Below, in pieces: positions 48,901-58,199 of a stretch of DNA of 64,000 nt; position 1 is the first letter of the stretch; each line of letters starts with the position of its first letter. The notes under the pieces were generated by a model. It worked only from the letters and a program-made list of their open reading frames with translations. It did not search any database and was not told where the DNA came from. The position numbers were made by a program, and so were the translations under genes. This DNA comes from Phytoseiulus persimilis (lineage: Eukaryota; Arthropoda; Arachnida; Mesostigmata; Phytoseiidae): assembly GCA_037576195.1 (NCBI GenBank), contig CM075101.1, positions 16,244,001-16,308,000 of the forward strand, given 5' to 3'.

Positions 48901-50146
48901 CTTGCGCTCGCCTTGGTTGAAACCGTCTGCGTATCCTACAGCATGTTGAAGCAGAGAAACGAACGGCGGCGATCTATGAATATGGACAGAATCAATACCT
49001 TTCGAATACAATATAGACTCAGACCGGCCGTGTTAGGAATCCCTCAACGAGTGGATGGGGGGCAAACATTAATTTGTCTGGTTGAATGACGTCTCCTCTA
49101 GATACAAGTTACCGTTCTGAAACTCTGTTGAGGAAAGCATTTCCCAAACGGTCCCCTTGATGAGAAGAATCCTCTCACTTCGCGTCGACTACTCTAGACA
49201 CTCGCGATCCCAACGAACCTAGACAACTACCAAGATTGTTCATGGGGACTTTTTGTTGCTTGAACCAAGTTCCGTGTGTCCACTTGCCTCCCGCGTACAC
49301 TACTTGATCTGATAGGACTCATTTCGCCATGAAAGGCTGTTGTTCAGATGGCCGTGCTCACCCGTCTGTATGAGCGGAATCGTTTCCATGATGGCTTCGT
49401 GGTCGGACGATAGGTCCGCCCGTAGAATGCTGCAGCAGCTCCACAACAGCGGTGTTATCAAAATTTAGGAAATCCGTTGCACTCACCGTTCGGATCTTTT
49501 GCCTCCAGACCCTGGGCTTCGACAACCACAACGTTGAGGACTGGGATCGGCGGTTTTTCCTCAGCGGCAGCGCACAGGAGTTTTTGATGGGTTTCGTCGG
49601 GGAATCCTGTTTTGAGGAAGGAGAAACAGCTGGGTAAAAATCGGTCCACCACAAGACCCGGTCCCTGATTTGGGTGTGTTAGTTCATTTCACAGACTCTC
49701 CGCTTTTTCTCCGAATTTTGCGGCAGTTACCCAAAGGTCAGGGGTATCTGCTCGAGGAAAACGGACGATCCGAACCGCTGCGCTCCCAAGTTCGAGATCT
49801 GTGAGCTGCTGCGTGCATGGCAGAATCACAACTTCGTTCCAGGTGGAGTCGATACGATGGAACATCCCTCTGGTTCAAGCGCAGGGGAGAATCGAAAGCA
49901 ACGAACTTTTAACTCACCGAATGCATCCTGAGCGAACGCGAACAGCTCTGCCTCGGCATAAGATGTTCCAGCGCCGAGTTTATGCTTGATGGTGTAGAGG
50001 ACTTCGATGTAAAGGTCCTCGAGTTCTTTTCGACCGAGTTTTTGCTCAGCTTGCAGGACGGTCGGTGGCAGGACTTCGCCCTCGTTAGGCAGAGGCGACA
50101 AATCATGGCCGAGGGTATCCTGTAATCGGAGAATCGTTCGAAGCAT
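25087..50146 (-). CDS. BAIAP3: BAIAP3-like Munc13 family protein (C2A-MUN-C2B)
   Basis: BAIAP3/Munc13-4 proteins drive calcium-dependent tethering, priming and trafficking of dense-core and lysosome-related vesicles through SNAREs. Exons, 5' to 3' on the - strand: 50146-49918, 49606-49487, 46682-46544, 40973-40884, 40775-40731, 40494-40417, 37334-37244, 37104-36871, 35867-35640, 35488-35364, 34076-33986, 33815-33649, 33331-33280, 33127-33092, 31725-31553, 31289-31160, 30069-29923, 29699-29598, 29452-29237, 28293-28183, 27951-27549, 27404-27239, 26632-26436, 25172-25087. All phases close over 1152 codons with stop TAA at 25087-25089. Diagnostic stretches are AKDPNGFSDPYCMLGI, LHLDVWDHDDESS, LNEVSGLKGLGRYFKQI, HSTSAVDTTTCF and FTVMDFDMMTTNDFEGEAF. 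These fit BAIAP3 better than UNC13D, and fly staccato is a related protein. The start is the weak point: an ATG at 50146 follows an in-frame TGA, but an acceptor-like TTACAG ends at 50120, so further 5' exons may exist. Confidence 0.92.
26762..27150. repeat. 45-bp tandem repeat (minisatellite) in the C2B intron
   Basis: About 8.5 head-to-tail copies lie in the 606-base intron 27238-26633 of BAIAP3. CAG-start points fall at 26767, 26812, 26857, 26902, 26947, 26992, 27036, 27081 and 27126, so the unit is 45 bases with one 44-base copy. The left copies are nearly identical and the right ones diverged. Because 45 is divisible by three, the + strand stays open from 26605 to 27153 and would read repeats like QIDPGITPPELGSNA. 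There is no sign that it is translated. Confidence 0.92.
27549..35867 (-). other. BAIAP3: BAIAP3 MUN region with MHD1 and MHD2
   Basis: Thirteen exons encode a long helical MUN region, residues of about 343-980, the part of Munc13 proteins that acts on syntaxin and SNARE assembly. Landmarks in order are WTGELPRAAQTILHQHAIQG, EASLADSFNNMIDYSL, LLKCLSLIYRMKAFKWC, RRGTIEWFAVSL, ATNFKQFEKLISDEIGTRL, AEKVKAIIAAQENP, HSFQHWFSDAIQSW, HSTSAVDTTTCFDQIKEFW (residues 687-705), CIIINNIEHVRRAL and, in the MHD2 part, NNLMRVNFYRVLETVWRVV. Two exons are tiny (33331-33280 and 33127-33092), yet together they give a gap-free match. The donor after 29237 is the unusual GTTCGT. Introns above 900 bases (36870-35868, 35363-34077, 33091-31726, 31159-30070, 29236-28294) hold nothing recognisable. 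Confidence 0.87.
31141..31157. repeat. (CT)n microsatellite at a BAIAP3 splice donor
   Basis: A perfect dinucleotide run ends directly in the donor of the exon 31289-31160. On the - strand the intron starts GTGAGAGAGAGAG, so the repeat is the donor's own downstream sequence. Length changes would not alter the GT, but could affect U1/U6 pairing. Confidence 0.8.
37335..40416 (-). other. BAIAP3 intron of 3.1 kb within C2A
   Basis: It separates the exon ending at 40417 from the exon starting at 37334 and splits an arginine codon between GLKGLG and YFKQI. Apart from a short AATG repeat at 38043-38058 I recognise nothing in it. Confidence 0.65.
38043..38058. repeat. AATG tetranucleotide repeat, four copies
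   Basis: Four perfect AATG units occur in tandem within a BAIAP3 intron. It is a simple microsatellite with no evident role. Confidence 0.7.
40974..46543 (-). other. Largest BAIAP3 intron (5.6 kb), within C2A
   Basis: This intron separates the exon ending at 46544 (donor GTGAGC) from the exon starting at 40973 (acceptor CCGAAG). The acceptor has a poor pyrimidine tract, but the joined codon (AG+T) restores the frame into LQDTLPAKF. Many overlapping open frames of 100-190 codons occur on both strands (for example 45758-46321 and 44449-44958). None resembles a known protein, and they are best read as chance frames in CG-rich DNA. Confidence 0.65.
46683..49486 (-). other. BAIAP3 intron of 2.8 kb within C2A
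   Basis: It lies between the exon ending at 49487 (donor GTGAGT) and the exon starting at 46682 (acceptor TTACAG), splitting the loop glycine of DPNGFSDPY. It contains a 180-codon open frame on the - strand (48551-48009) with no recognised domain. Nothing else was seen. Confidence 0.65.
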
Positions 50147-53100
50147 CAGTCATCAGCGAAGGACAAGCAGACAGAAGACTAGGAGGAGGGGATGACATTT
50201 GTGGCTGAGTTCAGCGGATAGCTTTAGCAAGTCATCGTTCCTCAGTGGTTGTCAACAGCTGGTTTTACAATGCGCTGCCGTATCCAAGTGAAGATCGGGA
50301 TGAAGTCGAATGTTTTGCAATTGCATCAGCTCGTCGCGGAGCGGGTATCAGCGCTTTTCAAAATAAGTTCGTGCGGGAGGAGCCGCTTCTACGAATTGCC
50401 GAACGATGCTCATTCATGTAGCTCAGAAGCCCGGTCAGCCGAACGGCTAAAAGCAATTATTCGGAAGTCATGCGCGCTCCCCTACATGACTACCATAATG
50501 CGTGTTCAGCCACAGCTGTCACTTGGGACGACGTCCGTATAATTTACGCAAATGGCAGCTTCTTGTCGGCCAGACAGAGAGGGCGATTCCGAATTCCTTA
50601 GAAAATTTTCCCAAGTATTGGCTCGATCGCCGCAGCATTACCATCAGCGACCTGTGCACGGAGCGCATAGAGCTCCACGAGATATGCAGGCAGTGTTCGG
50701 CCCGCACCTAGTTCGGACGTCGTCGAGATGCGGACCTGATTGGGACTGCGGGAGAGCCTTGCCGTCAAGTGTGCAGAATGAGCGAACGGCACTCGAGTCT
50801 CCGACTGCTAGAGATGTTGACCGTCGCGTGCTCGTAATTAAAACTTGGCAGTTGCCTCTCCCTTAGATGCGTGCCTCGGTCCAGCGTCCCAGTAGACCAG
50901 CGGTCACTAATAAGAAAAGGGTAACTTCAACGTCAAATAATCAGGCACTCGCGGGTAAACGCACGAGACACGTATGGGGGAACGCGACACGCTTGAACCT
51001 TGTCGGACACCGGAGCTGACTTGTGTTACAATGGCGACCTACTGTCAGCCGACGCCGACGAAAAAACAGACAGACGGATCAGCTTCGGACGATAGAGGTC
51101 TAAGACGGCAGTTAATGGCCTCATTATTTCCCTGACGATGAGTGAGCTCGTTAAACAATAACATACTTCTTCAGAGGGGTTGGAGGCGATCGCCACCACT
51201 CTCGATTAAGTCGCCTTAGGCCGACTTGGCGGTGGAAGCGTTCGCCGCAAGCCAGACTGCTCACCGACTCGAGAGCTGTTCCAAAATGTCAAACCGTTAT
51301 GGAAATAAGGAGTGTTCTCGACCGATCGATGCACGCGCGGGTCGAAATTTTCGCTGAACGATCCCAGCTCGTGATCCCTCTATCAGTTGATAAGCAAAAT
51401 GTCGAAACGCTCCCGTGATGCTCGGGCGCATCGCGAAGATCTTGAAGCCCATCGACCATCCAAGACTTCGAAGCACCAAGCTGTTCAGATGGTCGGGCGG
51501 GCGGCAGATGATCTGATGCTTGATTTGGCGGACTCTTGTAACGATCGGATGTTCCGTATGCACTGATTCGAACACCTGTCTGTTCCCACAAAAATGGGTC
51601 TATAAATGCTGATTGATGGGCGATCCTAGAACCTCCAGGCTGCTCTCCTTGCTACCGAGTTGAAAGATCGGAATCTCAACTAATTCAGGACGTTGACGTC
51701 TCGTCATGTTGTGGTCACTTCCGGTCCATCGAAGCTCCTCGAAGAACAATATGTACTCTGCTCACCGCTAATGAAAGAGCTCATTCGCAGAGTGCTCAGA
51801 GGAGGTTTCCAGGAGGGAAAGGGTGTGATGGTGGTGCTCCCACCATGTTCCGCGGAAAACGAATATTATGTTTATTTTTTCTCTGGTGGACTCGTTCCCG
51901 AGCAATCATCTTCCTCCGGTGGAGGGCCCTTCAACAATCTCATAAGGCTCCTCGTGAGATCTGATGTTCAGCGGGCAAAGAGAGGGAAGGGGGGACGCGT
52001 CTGGAATGCAAGCCTCAGACAGTATTGCATAATATCTCAATACTCGTTGTATATTCATTCTGCTGACGTGTGTAGAATAGCATGAAGCCGCCGCGCTCCC
52101 GCTAGCTGGGAGTGTCGTGAACCGACACATATTTTCAAAGGTCAACACCCGGGTTCGTGTCCCCGGTTGGGAGGGAAAGGGTGTATGTTCCGAGATTCGA
52201 GAAGCTGTCTCAGGGAGTCTATTTTCCTATGATGCATCCGTTGTGAACCGTCATTCGAGGCCACTGTTGGCCTCGGGCCACCACAAGAACTGTTTCTGAC
52301 CGAGAGGAGTAGTGTGACGCCGTCGCTTCGGTTTTGTCAAAGAATCTGCGTTTCGCACAAGCGACTGGATCGTTTCGATGCTCGACTGGAATTGTCTGAC
52401 CCCGCTAACGCGTGTCCATCACAACAGGAGAGCATGATGAAACACACTCGCATGCAGGGGAAATTCATTACGTCGTTCGTAGGTCTGCTGACCGCTCATC
52501 GGTTTTGCAATCTACAGAAGTATGGAGTGGAAAAGGTGTTCGTAGTTGTGCAAACACTCGTAGTCCTCGGCCGGTCTTCTTACACCGAGTACGTGTGGGA
52601 GCTGGAGCTCGGAACGAAAGGAGTCACCTTTTTGGAAATTGCATAAGTTACACTGTAATGTTTGGAGCCGTAGCCCGAGGGGACAATTTTTCAAAGGAGC
52701 GTCTCCCTTCAGGCCTCTGGGGTTTTCCTTTCGCGAGCTTTTGCGGCCTCCTCCGTTGGTCATTCCCGAAGCCAGCTGTCTCGGATGAGCGCAGAGGCTC
52801 AATCCGCGCGGAATCGTCACGGGGTGGAGAACTCGCTTTCAGCGATGGAACTTGATCATCAGAACATTAGAAATCGCAGTCAACAAAGATGTCTTCCTCA
52901 GCCAGCCATCCGAGTTTGTTTGGCTCCCGACAGACCCAGCGGAAGATCCCGATCTCTGCGGGACGAATTTATGGAAGCACCGCGAGAGACCGCGAAGTTC
53001 TCGCTCTCTCATCTTCGATCCTTCCCGGATCAGAACCCTAGACCTTGAGTACAAATGGCACTCAATTGTTGGAGCCATCCAGCGATTCAGTCGAATTCGG

Positions 53101-55367
53101 GATACGAACTCGAGTCGAGAAACCCCTGAGAGCACTCCTGCAGTCCACTTTGGGGCGAAATCTCCGATTTTCGTGCCGCCATTCATTCTCTCTCTCACAC
53201 ACACGCATCGGATTGAAATCGGAAAACGTCTGCACAGCATTCGAACATCTGTGGAACGTTTCGACATCCATAGCCTCGCTCCCGAATTTCCGATTTGAAG
53301 CCCTCCAAGAAGCAGATGTGTCAAACGCCTGCGGCGATTTCCGCGCATCTGTTTGGCAATTCGAGCTCCCCGATTCGCTATCTCAAATATTTCTCAAGTA
53401 GGTATCGGAGGTGCTTCTCGAAATTTATTAGGTAACTAGTTCGCACGCAGCGAGAGTGACGTTTCGCACCCGTCAGAACGCACGCTTGGAGTCGAGGCCG
53501 TGATAGGAGCTCGAAAAGGCGTAAACGACGCTCTGCGTGGCTAAATCGTGCCAACTATTTGATTTCTGAGGGGGACATCGTTCCCCGAGCGTGACTCGGA
53601 TCGGAATCCGCTTACTGTCTCCATATGAATGGCGGCTACCTGGCAGCAAGGACATCAAACGGGAGCTGCCCGATCAATCAGTCTAACGGAGGCTAAAGTT
53701 CGGCATGAGCCGCTCGGTCCAGTTGCTCGGAGAGCCTATTCCAGATTTCTGATACATTCAACAAGTGGTGACAACTTGTTGCGTTTCTCTCCACCGCATC
53801 GGCTCAGCAAACCATGCCGCTGACAGTTGAACTTTAAATGACCCGATCTCGTACAAATGGAAGAATAGGCCATTCAGGAAGTTGGGCATATGCAATTTTC
53901 TCCAACCGGCTGAGGAAAAAAAAGAGATACCGACGGATTTCAGAATAGCTGCATTCCGAGAATGCTTGGTTCGCTGTGAATCCCCCACGACTGGTTCACT
54001 TCCTCCTCCGTGCTCTCTCAAAGCGCTGAGCTAGTTGTTTGAACAAGGAGCCTTAGGAGAGGGGAACCATATTGAATGTCTTGTTCTCCACACAGCTCCA
54101 GCCATCGCAAGCGCTCCATGTTTCCGAACCGGTCGGGGAGTCGCGACCCCGTCATCGACTGCGTCGTATTTCCGACCCTTACATTTCTGATGCCGTGTTT
54201 ATTTTTCATCAAACTGTTCTCTTATTCACGTAATTCATGCGAGCGTCACAAAGCCCACGCGGGCCCGTACAGGCGGCAAGTTCGCAGATATACCTGTAAA
54301 AACTGCCTCTGTTTTTCTAACTCTCTGATTCCGGGGACATTCAATCTTCGTTCCCGCCAAGTCGGCGAGCTTCCGCGGCCAGCGCAAGGTTGTTGCGACC
54401 ATGTGTTTGGTCGTGTCTGATCGTAGATAGATGAACCTGCTATTAATGTAGATGAATAATGATGTTGGTTTTTCTTCGTTTGCCTAGTAAACAAACCCGA
54501 TGGGCCAACAGTTGCTGACGCAAAGGACCGCAGGATTCGAGCAAACACTGTTTCACCGAAGGACTCGTCCAGCGAAACGACATTCGTTCGAAACGGACAT
54601 CCCCGGTCGCTTGCAACCCGCAAAGACCGTTCCGAGTCGACAACTCCGTTAGCCGAGAAACGGAGACGATCTCGGAAACGGTCACGCTCGCCCGGCGGAA
54701 GGAAATTCGAACTCGGACGAAAGCTCGTCGGGAGTCGCTGATCCGCTCCCGGAACGCAGAGCCGCCTTTGTGGACCACACATGTCGTGATACCGATCGAG
54801 ACACCTGTTGGATCCGACCTTGGCTCCGTTTGCTTTGCGCATCACTCGGCGGACACACCGCGGCCGAGGCGGCAGCGGTCACCGCGGCAGAAACGACGAC
54901 GATTTTGATGACGGAGACGTCGCTGCTTACGAAGATACCTAGCTGGCCAACAACGTACCAAGAATGGCGAACAGGGTGTATCGGCCGATCGTGACAGTCG
55001 TGTTGTTCATTGCCTTCATGATGATGACAATGCCGGCGGCGCGGCGGCAGCGGCGGCGGCAGTGGCGGCCGCGGCAGTAGGAGCAAGAGCTTTCTCCTAG
55101 AAGAAGCAGGTGTCGTCGCTCCACAGGAAAGGGCTGGCACTGTGTCTGCTTACTCTATCCGTTCGAAAGAACAGTAGTGGAGCGTCGGGGCTCGAAGACT
55201 TGTTGTTGTTGATCTCAACTGGCACGTTATTTCGTTTATCTCGCGCTCTACTGCCGGTCCGCTCCGAGCTAGTGGTCGTTCATCAGTTTCTACAGTGGAA
55301 ACCTGAACTCGGGGCTGGTGAGAGCTCTACAGTTGTCAAGCTGTTCCAATACTTCATCGAGTGCGAG
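50147..55367. other. Divergent region between BAIAP3 and ASPDH
   Basis: The two genes point away from each other here, so both promoters and any upstream BAIAP3 exons should lie in this 5.2 kb. Open frames of 150-200 codons on the - strand (53348-52839, 54845-54246, 55140-54682) show no domain. A short - strand piece, 54212-54183, reads MMKNKHGIRN into a donor GTAAGG in the right phase to join the exon at 50119, but this is only a guess. No clear TATA box or motif was identified. Confidence 0.5.
55032..55078. repeat. GCN-rich low-complexity tract upstream of ASPDH
   Basis: A run of GGC/GCG/GCA units lies about 300 bases before the ASPDH start, in CpG-rich DNA. It would code for poly-Ala or poly-Arg in various frames. 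It is probably promoter or 5' untranslated sequence. Confidence 0.6.
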
Positions 55368-56216
55368 ATGAATTACAAGCGACGTATCGGAATCGTCGGA
55401 TACGGCCATCTCGGCGAGTACCTTGTCGATGAGATTCTGGCCCGACCCGCTGATTACGAACTGGCTTTTGTATGGACCCGCTCAGGGACGTTCAACCCGG
55501 CGACGAAACGTCTCGATCGCTCGGTTCTCCTCGAGGATTTGACCTACTTCTACACCCGGAGACCGGATCTCGTCGTCGAGGTCGCGCACCCCACCATCTC
55601 GAAAGCCTACGGTGAGCATTTCCTCAAGCACTGTGACTACATGATCGGATCGCCCACAGCGCTGGCTGATCAAGAGATCGAGCTGAAACTGAGACGGGCG
55701 GCGCGGAAACCGAACGGATTATACATCCCCTCGGGGGCTATGTGGGGCTTGGAAGACATACGGAAAATGGCTGACCGCGGATCCCTTCACGGTCTAACAG
55801 TCACTATGAGAAAGCATCCCAGCGCGCTTCGACTCTCTGAGGGAACATCTTTACGAGCGAAAAACGATAACGTGTCTACTAGACCGATTGTTCTTTACGA
55901 GGGCCCGGTGCGCGAGCTTTGTCACATCGCACCGAATAACGTCAACACAATGGCTGCTGCGGCGATGGCGGCTCACAACTTGGGATTCGACAAAACTCAA
56001 GCGTGTCTGATATCCGACCCAAACATGGCGGACTACCACGTGACCGAGATTGCGGCCCAGGGCCCCTCTGAAATCGACGGAAGGACCTTCACAATCAGGA
56101 CCACGAGAACGAACCCCGCCGCGAAAGGAGAAGTCACTGCCAAAGCCACCTATTCCTCGTTTCTGTCCTCTATGCTTGCTGCCGAGGGAAAAGGACCCGG
56201 GGTTCATCTCTGTTAG
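55368..56216 (+). CDS. ASPDH: Aspartate dehydrogenase domain-containing protein
   Basis: The family converts L-aspartate to iminoaspartate/oxaloacetate and ammonia with NAD(P). The physiological role of the animal protein is poorly defined. The 282-residue product has the usual length (about 283). It starts MNYKRRIGIVGYGHLGEY with a GxGxxG dinucleotide-binding loop at residues 11-16. It continues with RRPDLVVEVAHP (64-75), GSPTALAD (94-101), PSGAMWGLEDI (121-131), VLYEGPVREL (175-184), APNNVNTMAAAA (188-199) and ends GPGVHLC, as the vertebrate protein ends in a similar GIHLC. The ATG at 55368 was chosen because family homology begins there. The frame is open upstream to 55110, but that part has no similarity. 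There are no introns, unlike both neighbours and unlike vertebrate ASPDH genes. The stop is TAG at 56214-56216. Confidence 0.93.
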   Translation: MNYKRRIGIVGYGHLGEYLVDEILARPADYELAFVWTRSGTFNPATKRLDRSVLLEDLTYFYTRRPDLVVEVAHPTISKAYGEHFLKHCDYMIGSPTALADQEIELKLRRAARKPNGLYIPSGAMWGLEDIRKMADRGSLHGLTVTMRKHPSALRLSEGTSLRAKNDNVSTRPIVLYEGPVRELCHIAPNNVNTMAAAAMAAHNLGFDKTQACLISDPNMADYHVTEIAAQGPSEIDGRTFTIRTTRTNPAAKGEVTAKATYSSFLSSMLAAEGKGPGVHLC

Positions 56217-56809
56217 AAACTGCCCCATGGAGAGTTTCGACTGGATTGGTCCGACTCCCGCGTCAAATTTAAACAGTTCTGGCGTTTTCGTTTCCGATGG
56301 ACTCCGACGACATCCCAACACTTCATGACGATGCGAGGTTTCCATGAAACTCCAGATTGGCTCCTGCTGAATTTGAATAATTCTCGGCTATACGTTTGCC
56401 ACCCTCCTCATTTTGGCGCCTGTGGCGAGTTTCCTGAAGCCATTTTTTCCTCCCATTTCAAACCAATGATGAATTCCAATGGAGGCCACAGTTGTTAGAC
56501 TGCCGTTCGTCGAACGCGTTGTTAGTAATTGGTGTTTCTTGAACCGCAGCGGATCCGCGCATGCCCAAGCCAATTTTCGAATATTGTCGACTGCCTTAAT
56601 ATCAAAGGTCATCATGGATGAACGCCACAGACGGTTTACGACTGATAGGCGCCAACTCTGCAGCGAAGACTTCGTGGTTGACACTATTGCACTCCCCCGA
56701 TTGCGTGGTTAGATTTTATTATAAGAGACGTTAGAGTGCGGCAATGCAGTTCTACTATCTCGATAACCAGAAACAGCGCATTGCTGAATTATGGTGTTTC
56801 CTTCGCGGC

Positions 56810-56815
56810 AATAAA
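56810..56815 (+). terminator. Candidate poly(A) signal for ASPDH
   Basis: AATAAA lies about 600 bases after the ASPDH stop. It is the first canonical hexamer I noticed downstream on the + strand. No transcript evidence is available. Confidence 0.3.
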
Positions 56816-57587
56816 CGTCCGAAAGGGTGACGGACGATCACAATCGTCTCAACCCGGTTTGCCTGTTAATCTCGGCGAAGTTTTCTCCGATTCTCAGAGC
56901 TGTCTGAATCTAGATAATATTTATCCTCGATTTTCCGGAGCTTCATTTCTCCCCAGCGAAAGCCGTCGGAGAACCAGTATTGAGAAACGTCCGTGCCGAA
57001 AACCCAACGAGATTCAGTCGGCCGATGTTTCGGATGGAAGGCGGAGGCGTTCGGGGGCTCTTTGTTCATTCCCAGAATCAATCTTCACGCCGAGTCGGAT
57101 TCGGCGTAGAGCCCCGTTCCGGAACTCGAGACGAAACGCAGCCGGATCCTGTTCCAAAAATGTACTTCAGCGCTGAATGACTAGAGCGTGTAATCAAACG
57201 TCCTTCAGCCGAGTCCGTGCATCACGACGCGGTCGGAACACTATGGCTTGGAAACAAATCTGTTGCGCGAACGCCACAATGACAGTAATTACAGTGTTTG
57301 AAGTGGTCGAAGCTTCAATATTTCACTCTGTCTCCGAGAGTATTCGAACTATTTCAGGCATACTGCGCTAATACGATGACAGATCTGACCAACGCTGGAG
57401 CCGAACGACGGAGAGCTCCGCCCTGTATCGGTTTCGTCGTTTTGCTTCTCTAAAATCCATCACAGCCGTATCCCGTGCCTCCATTCAATTTCCAGCGATA
57501 AATAATTCAACCCGCCGGATGTCAGCCAAAGATGACTCTTTGTGGCTTTGCTGCTCCCTTTAGCTGCGACGAAAGGGAACAGTCGGG

Positions 57588-58199
57588 ATGCAGTTGTTGT
57601 TCGAGCTCTTGTTTCTTATTTCGGCGAAATTGAATGAGCGCATCGCTTGTAGGAGCTTTCAGCGACCGGTAATTGAAAACGCATTGATTGGAGGATTGTC
57701 GACATCAGTTGAGCTGTGTAGGACTCCTCGGAGACTTCAGGAGGATGAGTGGAGTGCTTCTGAATGCAAACTCTCCTTTCAGCACGCCCCAGGGAGTCGA
57801 GTTGTGACGAGATTAGTATTTTTTTACTTTTGCGAACCGCTGACTTTGACGCTCCGAGGATTCATTCCGCAGACGCTCTTCAACCCCACCGCTCCGGTCC
57901 TACGCCCAGCAGCAAGAGCACCCGGAGGAGAGCGGGGCCAACTCAACTCCAGCGTTGTTTCGGAATGCTATACGTTACAATATGGTTTTCCTTCATCCGT
58001 CGACATCGCATCTTCCCCAGACGTTACGCTCCGAGTGCGCATCATACTAGATGGTCAGCGTCTTGAGAGATCCATTCCACCAGAATGGTCTCTTTCTTCG
58101 TTGATATCCACGCTACGCAAAAGGACTACGGTGCAGTCAGTTGAGACCTTATCCTCCAAGAAAGGGGGTTTATTTCGCCAGAGGCTCACCCGAGTTTGA
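57588..58199 (+). CDS. Unassigned 203-codon open reading frame
   Basis: This is among the longest open frames in the window outside the three genes. The N-terminus is hydrophobic (MQLLFELLFLISAKL) and could mimic a signal peptide, but Arg and Lys follow closely. The C-terminal half reads naturally (DVTLRVRIILDGQRLERSIP). Splice-acceptor-like CAGs occur inside it (near 57780 and 57870), so only part might be a real exon. I recognise no family. An ORF of this size can arise by chance in 64 kb of this composition. Confidence 0.2.
   Translation: MQLLFELLFLISAKLNERIACRSFQRPVIENALIGGLSTSVELCRTPRRLQEDEWSASECKLSFQHAPGSRVVTRLVFFYFCEPLTLTLRGFIPQTLFNPTAPVLRPAARAPGGERGQLNSSVVSECYTLQYGFPSSVDIASSPDVTLRVRIILDGQRLERSIPPEWSLSSLISTLRKRTTVQSVETLSSKKGGLFRQRLTRV

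Larger units (their letters stand above)
36871..49606 (-). other. BAIAP3: BAIAP3 C2A domain exons
   Basis: Seven exons (49606 down to 36871) encode C2A, residues of about 97-300. Calcium-coordinating aspartates appear conserved: D114 and D120 in KDPNGFSDPY, D209 and D211 in WDHDDE, and the DD pair at 250-251 in TDDFLG. Residues 124-165 form a long charged loop (HMAADRRNSAEDDQRDDRER) before TLNPLWNERF, at the place where BAIAP3 proteins also carry an insertion. Exons at 40775-40731 (45 bases) and 40494-40417 are very small, but their split codons rebuild LDIDDIKNDRLHLDVWD exactly. Confidence 0.88.

Noticed and set aside
51297..51575. - strand frame upstream of BAIAP3 considered as its first exon
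   Set aside because: It has no resemblance to BAIAP3 N-termini and no donor in the phase needed to join 50119.
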